A stretch of 12,275 bases of DNA from JAAYXU01 sp050942555 (GTDB lineage Bacteria; Bacillota; Clostridia; Christensenellales; UMGS416). Positions 6,542-12,275 of this stretch are shown here, piece after piece. How positions within the stretch are numbered: the first letter of the stretch is position 1; the number at the start of each line of letters is the position of its first letter. Below the pieces are notes generated by a model that worked only from the letters and a program-made list of their open reading frames with translations, had not been told where the DNA came from and did not search any database. Made by a program: the position numbers and the translations under genes. Location: contig JBMNNN010000045.1 of assembly GCA_050942555.1 (NCBI GenBank), forward strand, positions 1 to 12,275, read 5' to 3'.

Positions 6542-8365
6542 ATGGTGCATATCACGATAAACGGCCGGGACTGCGAGGTAGCGCAGGGAACCACGATCCT
6601 CGAAGCCGCACGGCAATACAACATCCATATTCCGACGCTCTGCTACCGCAGGGGCGTGCACGAGATCGGATCATGCCGCGTCTGTGTGGTGGAGGTACAG
6701 GGCGCAAAAACGCTGCAGGTCTCCTGCGTGACGCCCGTCACCGAGGGCATGGTGGTCGAAACCCATTCCCCCCGGGTCATGAAGCGGCGCAAGGTGCTCT
6801 ACGAGTTGATCCTGTCGGATCATCCGAAGGACTGTCTCCACTGCGGGCGCAACAAAAACTGTGAGCTGCAGTCGCTGGGCGAGGTGATACAGGCCGAGGA
6901 AGCCCGGTTCGCCGGCGAGCGCTCCGCCGAAACGCCCGACGAATCCAGCCCCTCGATTGTCCGCGACCCAGGCAAGTGCATCCTGTGCAGGCGCTGCGTG
7001 ACGGTTTGCAACGAGGTACAGGGCGTGGGCATCCTCAATGCGCAGAACCGCGGATTTGCCACCGGGATCGGCCCGGGGAACGAACTGCCGCTGGCCTCGG
7101 CGTCGTGCGCGTACTGCGGGCAGTGCACCACGGTCTGCCCGGTCAACGCGCTGCATGAAAAGGACGCGACCCGGGCGGTGTGGGACGCGCTGGCCGATCC
7201 CCGCAAGACGGTGGTCGTGCAGACGGCGCCCGCCGTCCGGGCGGCGCTGGGCGAGGAATTCGGCCTCCCGGCCGGGACGCTCGTCACGGGCAGGATGGTG
7301 TCGGCGCTGCGCGATCTCGGGTTCCGCTATGTGTTCGACACAAACTTCACGGCAGACCTGACGATCCTGGAGGAGGGGCACGAGTTCCTCGGCCGTCTGG
7401 TCGGAACGCTCTATGAAAAGGGCGCTGTGAGCGACGGGCAGCTCCAGGCGCTGGGGTATACCGAGCCGCCCCATGCCGCGGCGCTGCCCATGATCACCAG
7501 CTGCAGCCCCGGCTGGATCAAATTCATCGAGCACTATTTCAGCGGACAGCTCGCGAACCTCTCCACGTGCAAATCCCCGCATATGATGCTGGGAGCGCTG
7601 GTCAAGTCGTACTTCGCGCAGAAAACCGGGATCCGTTCCGAGGATCTCTACGTTGTGTCGATCATGCCCTGCACCGCCAAGAAGTTCGAGATCACCCGGC
7701 CCGAAATGACCAACGGCGGCCTACCCAATGTCGACGCGGTGCTCACGACCCGCGAACTGGCGCGCATGTGCCGTCAGGCCGGCATCGATTTTCCATCGCT
7801 TCCCGACGGGGAATTCGACAGCCCGCTGGGGCTCTCGACCGGCGCAGCCGATATATTCGGCACGACGGGCGGCGTCATGGAGGCAGCGCTGCGCACCGTA
7901 TACGAGGTGATCACAGGCCGCGAGCTGCCCTTCGACGGGCTCCACGTGGCTCCGATCATGGGATTTGAGCGCATCAAGTCCGCAGAAATCACGCTTACGG
8001 ACCTGAAGCCCGAGTGGTCGTTCCTCGAGGGCGTGACGGTAAGGGTGGCCGTAACGAGCGGACTTGCCGGCGCGGCGCAGCTGCTCAGCGAGATCCGCGA
8101 CGGCGCAAGCCCGTATCATTTCATCGAGGTCATGGCCTGCCCCGGCGGATGCATCATGGGCGGCGGCCAGCCCCGCTCCGACGATCCCGAGGTGGGCCGC
8201 AGGCGCATGGAAGCCATCTACCGCGAGGACGAGGGGAAAACGCACCGCAAGTCCCACGAAAACCCCGACATCGCGGCGCTGTACGCGGAATTCCTCGGGA
8301 AACCGCTGGGTCACATGTCCCACGAGCTGCTGCACACGGCCTACACGGCGCGCAGCAAATACTGA
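6542..8365 (+). CDS. hydA: [FeFe]-hydrogenase catalytic subunit HydA (trimeric, bifurcating type)
   Basis: A 607-residue soluble hydrogenase that reversibly makes H2 at the H-cluster. In order: a plant-type [2Fe-2S] domain (C34, C45, C48, C62); a His-ligated [4Fe-4S] site (H94-X3-C98-X2-C101-X5-C107); two ferredoxin clusters (C146, C149, C152, C156 and C189, C192, C195, C199); the H-cluster domain with TSCSPGW (319-325), MPCTAKKFE (375-383) and EVMACPGGCIMGGGQP (529-544); and a C-terminal small-subunit-like segment (about 548-605) with LLHTAY. The first H-cluster motif has Ser where the best-studied enzymes have a second Cys. The cluster set is that of HydA/HndD subunits working with HydB and HydC. 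GGAGG at 6528-6532 lies 9 bases before the ATG. It ends the operon before a strong hairpin. The maturation genes hydE, hydF and hydG are not in the window. Confidence 0.95.
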   Translation: MVHITINGRDCEVAQGTTILEAARQYNIHIPTLCYRRGVHEIGSCRVCVVEVQGAKTLQVSCVTPVTEGMVVETHSPRVMKRRKVLYELILSDHPKDCLHCGRNKNCELQSLGEVIQAEEARFAGERSAETPDESSPSIVRDPGKCILCRRCVTVCNEVQGVGILNAQNRGFATGIGPGNELPLASASCAYCGQCTTVCPVNALHEKDATRAVWDALADPRKTVVVQTAPAVRAALGEEFGLPAGTLVTGRMVSALRDLGFRYVFDTNFTADLTILEEGHEFLGRLVGTLYEKGAVSDGQLQALGYTEPPHAAALPMITSCSPGWIKFIEHYFSGQLANLSTCKSPHMMLGALVKSYFAQKTGIRSEDLYVVSIMPCTAKKFEITRPEMTNGGLPNVDAVLTTRELARMCRQAGIDFPSLPDGEFDSPLGLSTGAADIFGTTGGVMEAALRTVYEVITGRELPFDGLHVAPIMGFERIKSAEITLTDLKPEWSFLEGVTVRVAVTSGLAGAAQLLSEIRDGASPYHFIEVMACPGGCIMGGGQPRSDDPEVGRRRMEAIYREDEGKTHRKSHENPDIAALYAEFLGKPLGHMSHELLHTAYTARSKY

Positions 8366-8382
8366 CCACAAGACCCCAAATA

Positions 8383-8415
8383 AAAACGGGGCGGGCGCAC
8401 AGCCCGTCCCGTTTT
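8383..8415. terminator. Bidirectional intrinsic terminator between convergent hydA and the UroD-like gene
   Basis: A 14-bp stem with one G-T wobble pairs 8383-8396 with 8402-8415 around a five-base loop GCACA (8397-8401). The stem begins with AAAA and ends with TTTT, so it gives a GC-rich hairpin with a T-run in both directions. It lies 17 bases past the hydA stop and 11 bases beyond the stop of the convergent gene, and should end both transcripts. Confidence 0.9.
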
Positions 8416-8426
8416 GCTTGCCCGAG

Positions 8427-9428
8427 TCACAGGCCGTAATACTCCTTTACCGCGCCAAAGAACGCGTCGATATTCTCCCAGGGGGTCAGGGGCGGTATGT
8501 CGCACCCCGAGGAGGGGATGAAATTGCGGTACTTTCCGCAGGCGGCCATCAGCGCGCGCGTCCCCTCGCGTACCGATACGGGCGTTCCGCTGCGCAGGAG
8601 CCCCGATGGGTCCAGATTTCCCATCACGGCGACGTCGCCGGGCACGCGGCGCAGCACCTCGTCCATCGCGACCGCGTTTCCAAAGTGGTAGGCCGCCGCG
8701 CCGTTACCCAGTATCGAGGGCAGAAGGGGCAGCGTGTTGCCGCAGTTGTGGTATAGAACGAGGAACGAATCATCCTGCGCCGCGCCGACGATTTCGCGCA
8801 CATACGGCGTGGAAAATGCGTCGTTGAGTGCCGGGGAGAGTATGCCCGCCGCAGGCTCGGCCATGATGACGCCGTCCGCGCCCGCTTCCTTATATCCCCT
8901 CGCATAGCCGATGATAAATTCCGTGGCCTTCCGCAGCAGTATATGGACGGTATCGGGCTGCGTGCAGCTGGCAATCATCGCCTCGGTCATGCCCATAAGC
9001 CGCCCCGCCAGCGAAAACGGGCCGATGACGCCCCCGAATACCGGGCGGTCGGTTATGCACCGCGCGGCCTGCCCGATGGCCTCGATGTACCGGGACGTGC
9101 GCCCCGCTCCGGGAGGCGGCACCGGCAGGGCCCGCGCCGACTCCTCGCCGTCTATGAGCGGCGCCGGTATCGTCGGGACCTCCCCTTCGGTGTAGCGCAC
9201 CGCCGCGCCAAACGCCTCGGCCTCCACCGAAAGGTCCATGAACCCGACTGCGGCGGCTGTATCGCACCGGTCGGCGATCGCCTTCATCGCCCGCGTCTGC
9301 GTGCCGCTGTCGGCGATCAGCTCCTCTACCGTCGCGCCCAAGAGCTGTACTCCCGGAAAGGACAGTATCGGAAGCGGCTTTTTTTCTTTTGCATCGATAA
9401 GCTGCGCGAGCCATGCACGCATGTTCAT
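8427..9428 (-). CDS. UroD/MtaA-family protein, probable zinc-dependent methyltransferase type
   Basis: A 333-residue cytoplasmic TIM-barrel protein of the uroporphyrinogen decarboxylase superfamily. It carries the H227-N-C229 motif and a second cysteine in SSGCDIPP (306-313). This H-x-C...C set is the zinc site of methylcobalamin:thiol methyltransferases such as MtaA and MtbA, and is not a feature of haem-pathway UroD. MDLSVEAEAFG (64-74) and GVIGPFSLAGRLMG (133-146) fit this branch. The methyl donor and acceptor cannot be told; no corrinoid protein is encoded nearby. GGAGG lies 8 bases upstream of the ATG at 9428. It has its own promoter and is separated from the upstream transporter by a terminator, so it is probably transcribed alone. 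It converges on hydA. Confidence 0.8.
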   Translation of the reverse strand: MNMRAWLAQLIDAKEKKPLPILSFPGVQLLGATVEELIADSGTQTRAMKAIADRCDTAAAVGFMDLSVEAEAFGAAVRYTEGEVPTIPAPLIDGEESARALPVPPPGAGRTSRYIEAIGQAARCITDRPVFGGVIGPFSLAGRLMGMTEAMIASCTQPDTVHILLRKATEFIIGYARGYKEAGADGVIMAEPAAGILSPALNDAFSTPYVREIVGAAQDDSFLVLYHNCGNTLPLLPSILGNGAAAYHFGNAVAMDEVLRRVPGDVAVMGNLDPSGLLRSGTPVSVREGTRALMAACGKYRNFIPSSGCDIPPLTPWENIDAFFGAVKEYYGL

Positions 9429-9453
9429 ATTGAGAACCTCCCTCCATGATCCA

Positions 9454-9482
9454 ATTGTAGCGGAGCGCGCGGGAGGTTTCCA
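9454..9482 (-). promoter_or_regulatory. Promoter of the UroD/MtaA-like gene
   Basis: On the minus strand, TGGAAA (plus-strand 9477-9482), a 17-base spacer and TACAAT (9454-9459) form a plausible sigma-A promoter (4/6 and 5/6). It lies about 26 bases before the ATG at 9428 and just past the transporter's terminator, consistent with an independent transcript. Confidence 0.55.
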
Positions 9483-9548
9483 TGACGATATTGCCGCCGT
9501 TTGGGCGTATGTTGCAGCTTTGGCCGGCGGCAGCGTTGCCGGGCATTT

Positions 9549-9575
9549 AAAAACCGCCGCACAATAATGCGGCGG
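9549..9575 (-). terminator. Intrinsic terminator of the MFS transporter gene
   Basis: On the minus strand an uninterrupted 8-bp GC-rich stem, CCGCCGCA with TGCGGCGG (plus-strand 9554-9561 and 9568-9575), has a six-base loop and is followed by TTTTT (plus-strand A-run 9549-9553). It begins about 20 bases past the transporter stop codon. Confidence 0.92.
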
Positions 9576-9596
9576 ATAGTGGCAAGCCGGCCGGCG

Positions 9597-10781
9597 CTAC
9601 GGGCGCGGCTTTGGCCTGCCCATCAGCAGCGCCGATACGAGCGCCAGGAGGCATGCGCCCGCGCTCACCGCAAGAAGCGCCGCGGAATAGCCCGCCCAGT
9701 CGGCGACGACCCCGGTCAGCCAGCCGCCCGCCGAAGAACCCAGGAAAGCCATGATAAAAAGGAACGACGAGATCGCGCCCGACTTGTCGGGCCTGCCCCG
9801 CGTAGCCAACTCGATGCTGAACGGGACATTCATCGCCATCGCCATGCCCGCGGCCGCCGACAGCAGCACGAACGCGATCGGGCTTCCCAGAAGCACGCCC
9901 AGCGCGATGGCAAGCCCCATCACGAGCGGAGACGCGGTCAGCATCGTCCGGGTCGAAAAGCGCCGCGCAAAAAATTGCAGCATCAGCTTGCCTACGATGT
10001 TGCCGATAAAAAATAGCGTAATCGACATCCCCGCAAAACCCTGATTGACCATCCGCTCAAGCTGCAGGTAGGTGGGCCCCCACGTCGTGTAGCCGATAAA
10101 GCCGATGGCCTGGAAAAAGATGAGCGCCGCTGCCGCCAGCACCTCGGGGCTTCGCATGACCGCCAGCACGTCGCGCGGCGAGAATTTTTCCGACGCGGAA
10201 TCGGCGTGCGTTTTCGTTCCCGCAAGCGCCCAGCGGTGCGCCGCAAGCACGGCCAGCGCGACAAAGCCCGCCAGCAGGAAATTCCACTGCCAGGAAAGAC
10301 CGAGCCTGGTTATGCCAAGTACGATCCACGGGGTCAGCAGCGCCACCGAAGCATAGGCGACATGCGAGCGCGCGACCCATACCGCCGTGCGCCCGGGGTA
10401 TGTATCGGCCAGATACGCCGCCGATATCGAGTCCACCAGACGGCTGCCCATGCCGAACAGGAACGCGATCGCCAGAAAAAAGCCGAAGCCGTCGAAACCC
10501 AGCGCGCCCATACCGAGGGTTCCGGCCGCCATGAGCCCGCCCGCCCACCAGAGCAGCCAGCCCTTGCGGATACGGTCGGCAAAAAATATCGCCGGAACCG
10601 CCAGAATGAGCCCGCCGGTATTCTGCATGACGCTGATCAGGCCCGCCCGTGCCGACGTAATGCCGAAATCGCTCATGAGCGTCGGCATCAGCGGCGAAAA
10701 TGCCGTCCCCACGAACGCGTAGAGCCCCAGCATGACAAACGCCGAGGCCGTGATCACGCGCCCGCGCGCACACTCTTTCAC
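9597..10781 (-). CDS. Major facilitator superfamily (MFS) transporter
   Basis: A 394-residue integral membrane protein with about 12 hydrophobic segments and a central hydrophilic loop near 185-210, the usual MFS layout. A motif-A-like FADRIRKG (67-74) lies in the loop between helices 2 and 3. The N-terminal region (YAFVGTAFSPLMPTLMSDFG) and a short basic C-terminus are typical. The substrate cannot be inferred; no charged transmembrane residue pattern points to one class. I take GTG at 10781 as the start because a purine-rich ribosome binding site (GAGGGGGA) lies just upstream; the in-frame ATG at 10814 has none and overlaps the likely promoter. It is divergent from the TIM-barrel gene at 10968, so the two may share a substrate, as in many small sugar-uptake loci. 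This is inference. Confidence 0.85.
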   Translation of the reverse strand: MKECARGRVITASAFVMLGLYAFVGTAFSPLMPTLMSDFGITSARAGLISVMQNTGGLILAVPAIFFADRIRKGWLLWWAGGLMAAGTLGMGALGFDGFGFFLAIAFLFGMGSRLVDSISAAYLADTYPGRTAVWVARSHVAYASVALLTPWIVLGITRLGLSWQWNFLLAGFVALAVLAAHRWALAGTKTHADSASEKFSPRDVLAVMRSPEVLAAAALIFFQAIGFIGYTTWGPTYLQLERMVNQGFAGMSITLFFIGNIVGKLMLQFFARRFSTRTMLTASPLVMGLAIALGVLLGSPIAFVLLSAAAGMAMAMNVPFSIELATRGRPDKSGAISSFLFIMAFLGSSAGGWLTGVVADWAGYSAALLAVSAGACLLALVSALLMGRPKPRP

Positions 10782-10804
10782 CCGATCCCCCTCCCCCCGA
10801 ACGT

Positions 10805-10833
10805 ATATTACCATACGGCGGGAGACGATACAA
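10805..10833 (-). promoter_or_regulatory. Possible promoter of the MFS transporter gene
   Basis: On the minus strand, an extended -10 of TGG-TAATAT (hexamer at plus-strand 10805-10810) lies 17 bases from a weak -35, TTGTAT (10828-10833). Hexamer matches are modest (4/6 and 3/6). The position suits the GTG start at 10781 with a very short leader. Confidence 0.35.
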
Positions 10834-10904
10834 GCGTACGATGAGCAAAAGAAAGGCGATCGCGGAGAGCAAATCCTATTAGCCTGCATCGCGAATATCC
10901 TCAC

Positions 10905-10933
10905 TTGCAAAACGCCCTCTCCGCAGTTATAAT
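10905..10933 (+). promoter_or_regulatory. Sigma-A promoter of the TIM-barrel gene
   Basis: TTGCAA (10905-10910), a 17-base spacer and TATAAT (10928-10933). Transcription would begin near 10940, about 28 bases before the ATG at 10968. The ATG at 10905 in the same frame lies inside this promoter and is not the start. Confidence 0.75.
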
Positions 10934-10967
10934 GAACCGGAGCACTTGGCAAAAGGAGGACTTATCC

Positions 10968-11828
10968 ATGCAGTTTGCGGTCAGCACCTATTCATTCGCC
11001 GCAGCCGTCAGAAGCGGAGCCATCGATTACCTTCAAATACCGTCCGTCGTAAAGGAAATGGGATTCGACGCGCTGGAGGTCGCGAGCGCCGGTCTGGCCG
11101 AAGGCGCTTCGGAGATCGAAGTGGCGCGAAAGCTGAGAGCGGCCTGCGACGCGCTGTCGCTGCCCATCGTCAACTATACGACCGGGGCCGATTTCATCCG
11201 CCAGGACGCCGACGCCGAAATAGAGCGCGTGAAAACAAAGCTGGAAATCGCGCGTACGCTGGGCGTGACGGGCATGCGCCACGACGCAGCCGGCGGAGCA
11301 AATCCGGAAATCGGCGTGCGCACATTTGACGACGCGCTCCCGATTCTCGCGCGGGCGTGCCGCTCCGTTACCGAGTACGCGGCGGGGCTGGGCATCCGCA
11401 CGATGGTCGAGAACCACGGCCGGTTTGCGCAGGACAGCAGACGCGTCGAGGAGCTGGTGTCGGCCGTCGGGCATCCGAACTTCGGGCTGCTGGTGGATAT
11501 AGGGAACTTCCTGTGCGTCGACGAGAACCCGGCTGTGGCGGTGGGCCGCGTCGCGCCGCTTGCGTTCCATGTGCACGCAAAGGACTTTTTCGTCCGCTCG
11601 GGACAGCGTCCCCAGCCCGGGCAGGGCTGGTTCGCAACCCGCGGCGGCAATTACCTGCGCGGGACCATCGTAGGCCACGGAGAGGTGCCGGTGGATCAGT
11701 GCCTTCGCATACTGCGTCAAGCCGGATACGACGGCGTCGTATCCATCGAGTTTGAGGGCATCGAGGAGCCGCTGTCGGCGATCCGGCAGAGCCTCGATAA
11801 CCTGAAGAGACTGGCGGCAGTCGATTAG
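10968..11828 (+). CDS. Sugar phosphate isomerase/epimerase-like TIM-barrel protein
   Basis: A 286-residue cytoplasmic protein of the xylose-isomerase-like TIM-barrel superfamily (AP-endonuclease-2 fold). The N-terminus MQFAVSTYSF, the MGFDALEV strand (31-38), MVENHG with E148, LVDIGN with D177, FHVHAKD with H201/H203 and SIEFEG with E261/E263 give the E-D-H-E divalent-metal site of this family. GHGEVP (236-241) is also typical. Members include hydroxypyruvate isomerase, inosose dehydratase and sugar epimerases; the true substrate cannot be read from the sequence. GGAGG at 10955-10959 lies 8 bases before the ATG. It has its own promoter, is divergent from the MFS transporter, and is followed by tandem hairpins. 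A shared role with the transporter in taking up and isomerising a sugar or polyol is possible but unproven. Confidence 0.85.
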   Translation: MQFAVSTYSFAAAVRSGAIDYLQIPSVVKEMGFDALEVASAGLAEGASEIEVARKLRAACDALSLPIVNYTTGADFIRQDADAEIERVKTKLEIARTLGVTGMRHDAAGGANPEIGVRTFDDALPILARACRSVTEYAAGLGIRTMVENHGRFAQDSRRVEELVSAVGHPNFGLLVDIGNFLCVDENPAVAVGRVAPLAFHVHAKDFFVRSGQRPQPGQGWFATRGGNYLRGTIVGHGEVPVDQCLRILRQAGYDGVVSIEFEGIEEPLSAIRQSLDNLKRLAAVD

Positions 11829-11843
11829 CCGACCGACTGCCGC
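11814..11843 (+). terminator. Hairpin overlapping the stop codon of the TIM-barrel gene
   Basis: A perfect 10-bp stem pairs GCGGCAGTCG (11814-11823) with CGACTGCCGC (11834-11843); the TAG stop at 11826-11828 lies in the 10-base loop. No T-run follows, so it is not a standard intrinsic terminator alone, but it may act with the next hairpin or protect the 3' end. Confidence 0.4.
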
Positions 11844-11857
11844 GACAAAACAAATGG

Positions 11858-11893
11858 GCCGCGGGAAATAGATGCCGTTATATTTCCTGCGGC
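11858..11893. terminator. 13-bp hairpin between the TIM-barrel gene and the small leftward ORF
   Basis: GCCGCGGGAAATA (11858-11870) pairs with TATTTCCTGCGGC (11881-11893) with one G-T wobble and a 10-base loop. On the plus strand only a broken T-rich tail follows (TTAAACGTTTT). On the minus strand the stem is followed by a T-rich CCATTTGTTTTG. It may terminate in both directions. The TAA of the small leftward ORF lies in its loop. Confidence 0.5.
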
Positions 11894-12096
11894 TCGTTAA
11901 ACGTTTTCCATGCGGTTCCGTGCCGGGCGGACCGGAAATCGCGGGATGAACCGCCCGGCGATACCCGCACCGGCCGCTTCCGACGCCCCGCACGCCGCAT
12001 CCTTCCTATATAGCACGCGTTGACCCACAGACGGCCCGCTGCGCGGAACGTGAGAATCCCGCTGTCCGGCAACGAGAAAAGGCGGATTCTTTCCAT
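11878..12096 (-). CDS. Hypothetical small basic protein (doubtful gene)
   Basis: A possible 72-residue leftward protein that I do not recognise. It starts MERIRLFSLPDSGILTFR, continues with a WVNACYIGR segment and then an Arg-rich middle (33-45). Points in favour: AAGGAG lies about 9 bases upstream of the ATG at 12096; a promoter-like pair is seen at 12216-12242; and the stop falls inside a hairpin followed by a T-rich stretch on this strand. Points against: it is short, Arg-rich in a way typical of spurious ORFs in GC-rich DNA, and has no recognisable motif. If it is not a gene, the 447 bases from 11829 to the window end hold only the hairpins and the promoter-like elements. Confidence 0.35.
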   Translation of the reverse strand: MERIRLFSLPDSGILTFRAAGRLWVNACYIGRMRRAGRRKRPVRVSPGGSSRDFRSARHGTAWKTFNEPQEI

Positions 12097-12215
12097 CGAT
12101 CGAGTCTCCTTGGAGGGCGAGGAAGGAACAGGTTGCCGGATGCTGTCGAATAGGTCGTGGTAAGAAGTTGCAGGTTGCTGCGACCGTGCGCTCTCGTACT
12201 TATTCGTACTCTTTA

Positions 12216-12242
12216 ATAATACCTGGTTTTCGTGGCCGTCAA
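12216..12242 (-). promoter_or_regulatory. Possible promoter for the small leftward ORF
   Basis: On the minus strand, TTGACG (plus-strand 12237-12242, 5/6) and TATTAT (12216-12221, 5/6) are separated by 15 bases, shorter than the ideal 17. Just downstream the hexamer CGTACT occurs twice (from 12195 and 12205, plus strand). The predicted leader to the ATG at 12096 would be about 110 bases and contains two copies of CAGGTTGC (12129-12136 and 12171-12178, plus strand) of unknown meaning. Confidence 0.35.
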
Positions 12243-12275
12243 TCAGAAAGATCGTTATAGCGGAAATTATCTCTG

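Noticed and set aside
6671..7582. Minus-strand open frame of 303 residues opposite hydA
   Set aside because: It is a shadow of the conserved HydA Fe-S and H-cluster regions with no domain of its own.
8427..9428. Calling the UroD-like gene a haem-pathway uroporphyrinogen decarboxylase (hemE)
   Set aside because: The H-x-C...C zinc-type motif and overall similarity fit the MtaA-like methyltransferase branch, and no haem genes are nearby.
10782..10952. Upstream extension of the MFS protein to ATG codons at 10814 or 10952
   Set aside because: Neither has a ribosome binding site, the extra residues are not membrane-like, and they overlap both divergent promoters. GTG at 10781 follows a purine-rich site.
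1..12275. tRNA, rRNA, CRISPR array, insertion sequence or phage genes
   Set aside because: No cloverleaf, repeat-spacer pattern, transposase motif or terminal inverted repeat pair was seen on either strand.

Overview
The window looks like the chromosome of an anaerobic, fermentative member of the Clostridia (Bacillota) from a GC-rich lineage. This rests on strong sigma-A promoters with 17-bp spacers in AT-rich gaps, GGAGG ribosome binding sites, a clostridial single-cluster ferredoxin, a trimeric [FeFe]-hydrogenase and operators resembling those of the redox repressor Rex. The exact taxon cannot be read from the sequence.

Layout. At the left edge is the start of a leftward ferredoxin gene (1-82). 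Divergent from it is a secreted protein with seven propeller-like repeats and a conserved C-terminal domain (357-2138). A 100-residue coiled-coil protein follows, with its own promoter and a structured leader (2427-2729). The centre holds a three-gene operon, hydC-hydB-hydA (2910-8365), ending at a strong bidirectional hairpin (8383-8415). From the opposite strand, a UroD/MtaA-type zinc methyltransferase-like gene (8427-9428) and an MFS transporter (9597-10781) point left; each appears to be its own transcription unit. Divergent from the transporter is a xylose-isomerase-like TIM-barrel protein (10968-11828). The right end has tandem hairpins and a doubtful small leftward ORF (11878-12096).

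The main interest is the hydrogenase operon. HydC and HydA are ordinary subunits of a NADH/ferredoxin-type electron-bifurcating [FeFe]-hydrogenase. HydB is not: at 1034 residues it is a NuoF-type FMN/NADH subunit whose usual C-terminal ferredoxin domain is replaced by a complete GltD/NfnB-like FAD and NAD(P)H module with its own Fe-S region. The predicted complex could therefore connect H2, ferredoxin, NAD(H) and probably NADP(H), combining bifurcating hydrogenase and Nfn-like transhydrogenase in one enzyme. That function is inferred.

The operon is preceded by three Rex-like operators, each 18 bp, starting exactly 21 bp apart (2792, 2813, 2834). They lie on one face of the helix and overlap the likely promoter. 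This fits repression that is lifted when the NADH/NAD+ ratio rises. The flanking genes (methyltransferase-like protein, transporter, TIM-barrel protein, secreted propeller) have no clear link to hydrogen metabolism.
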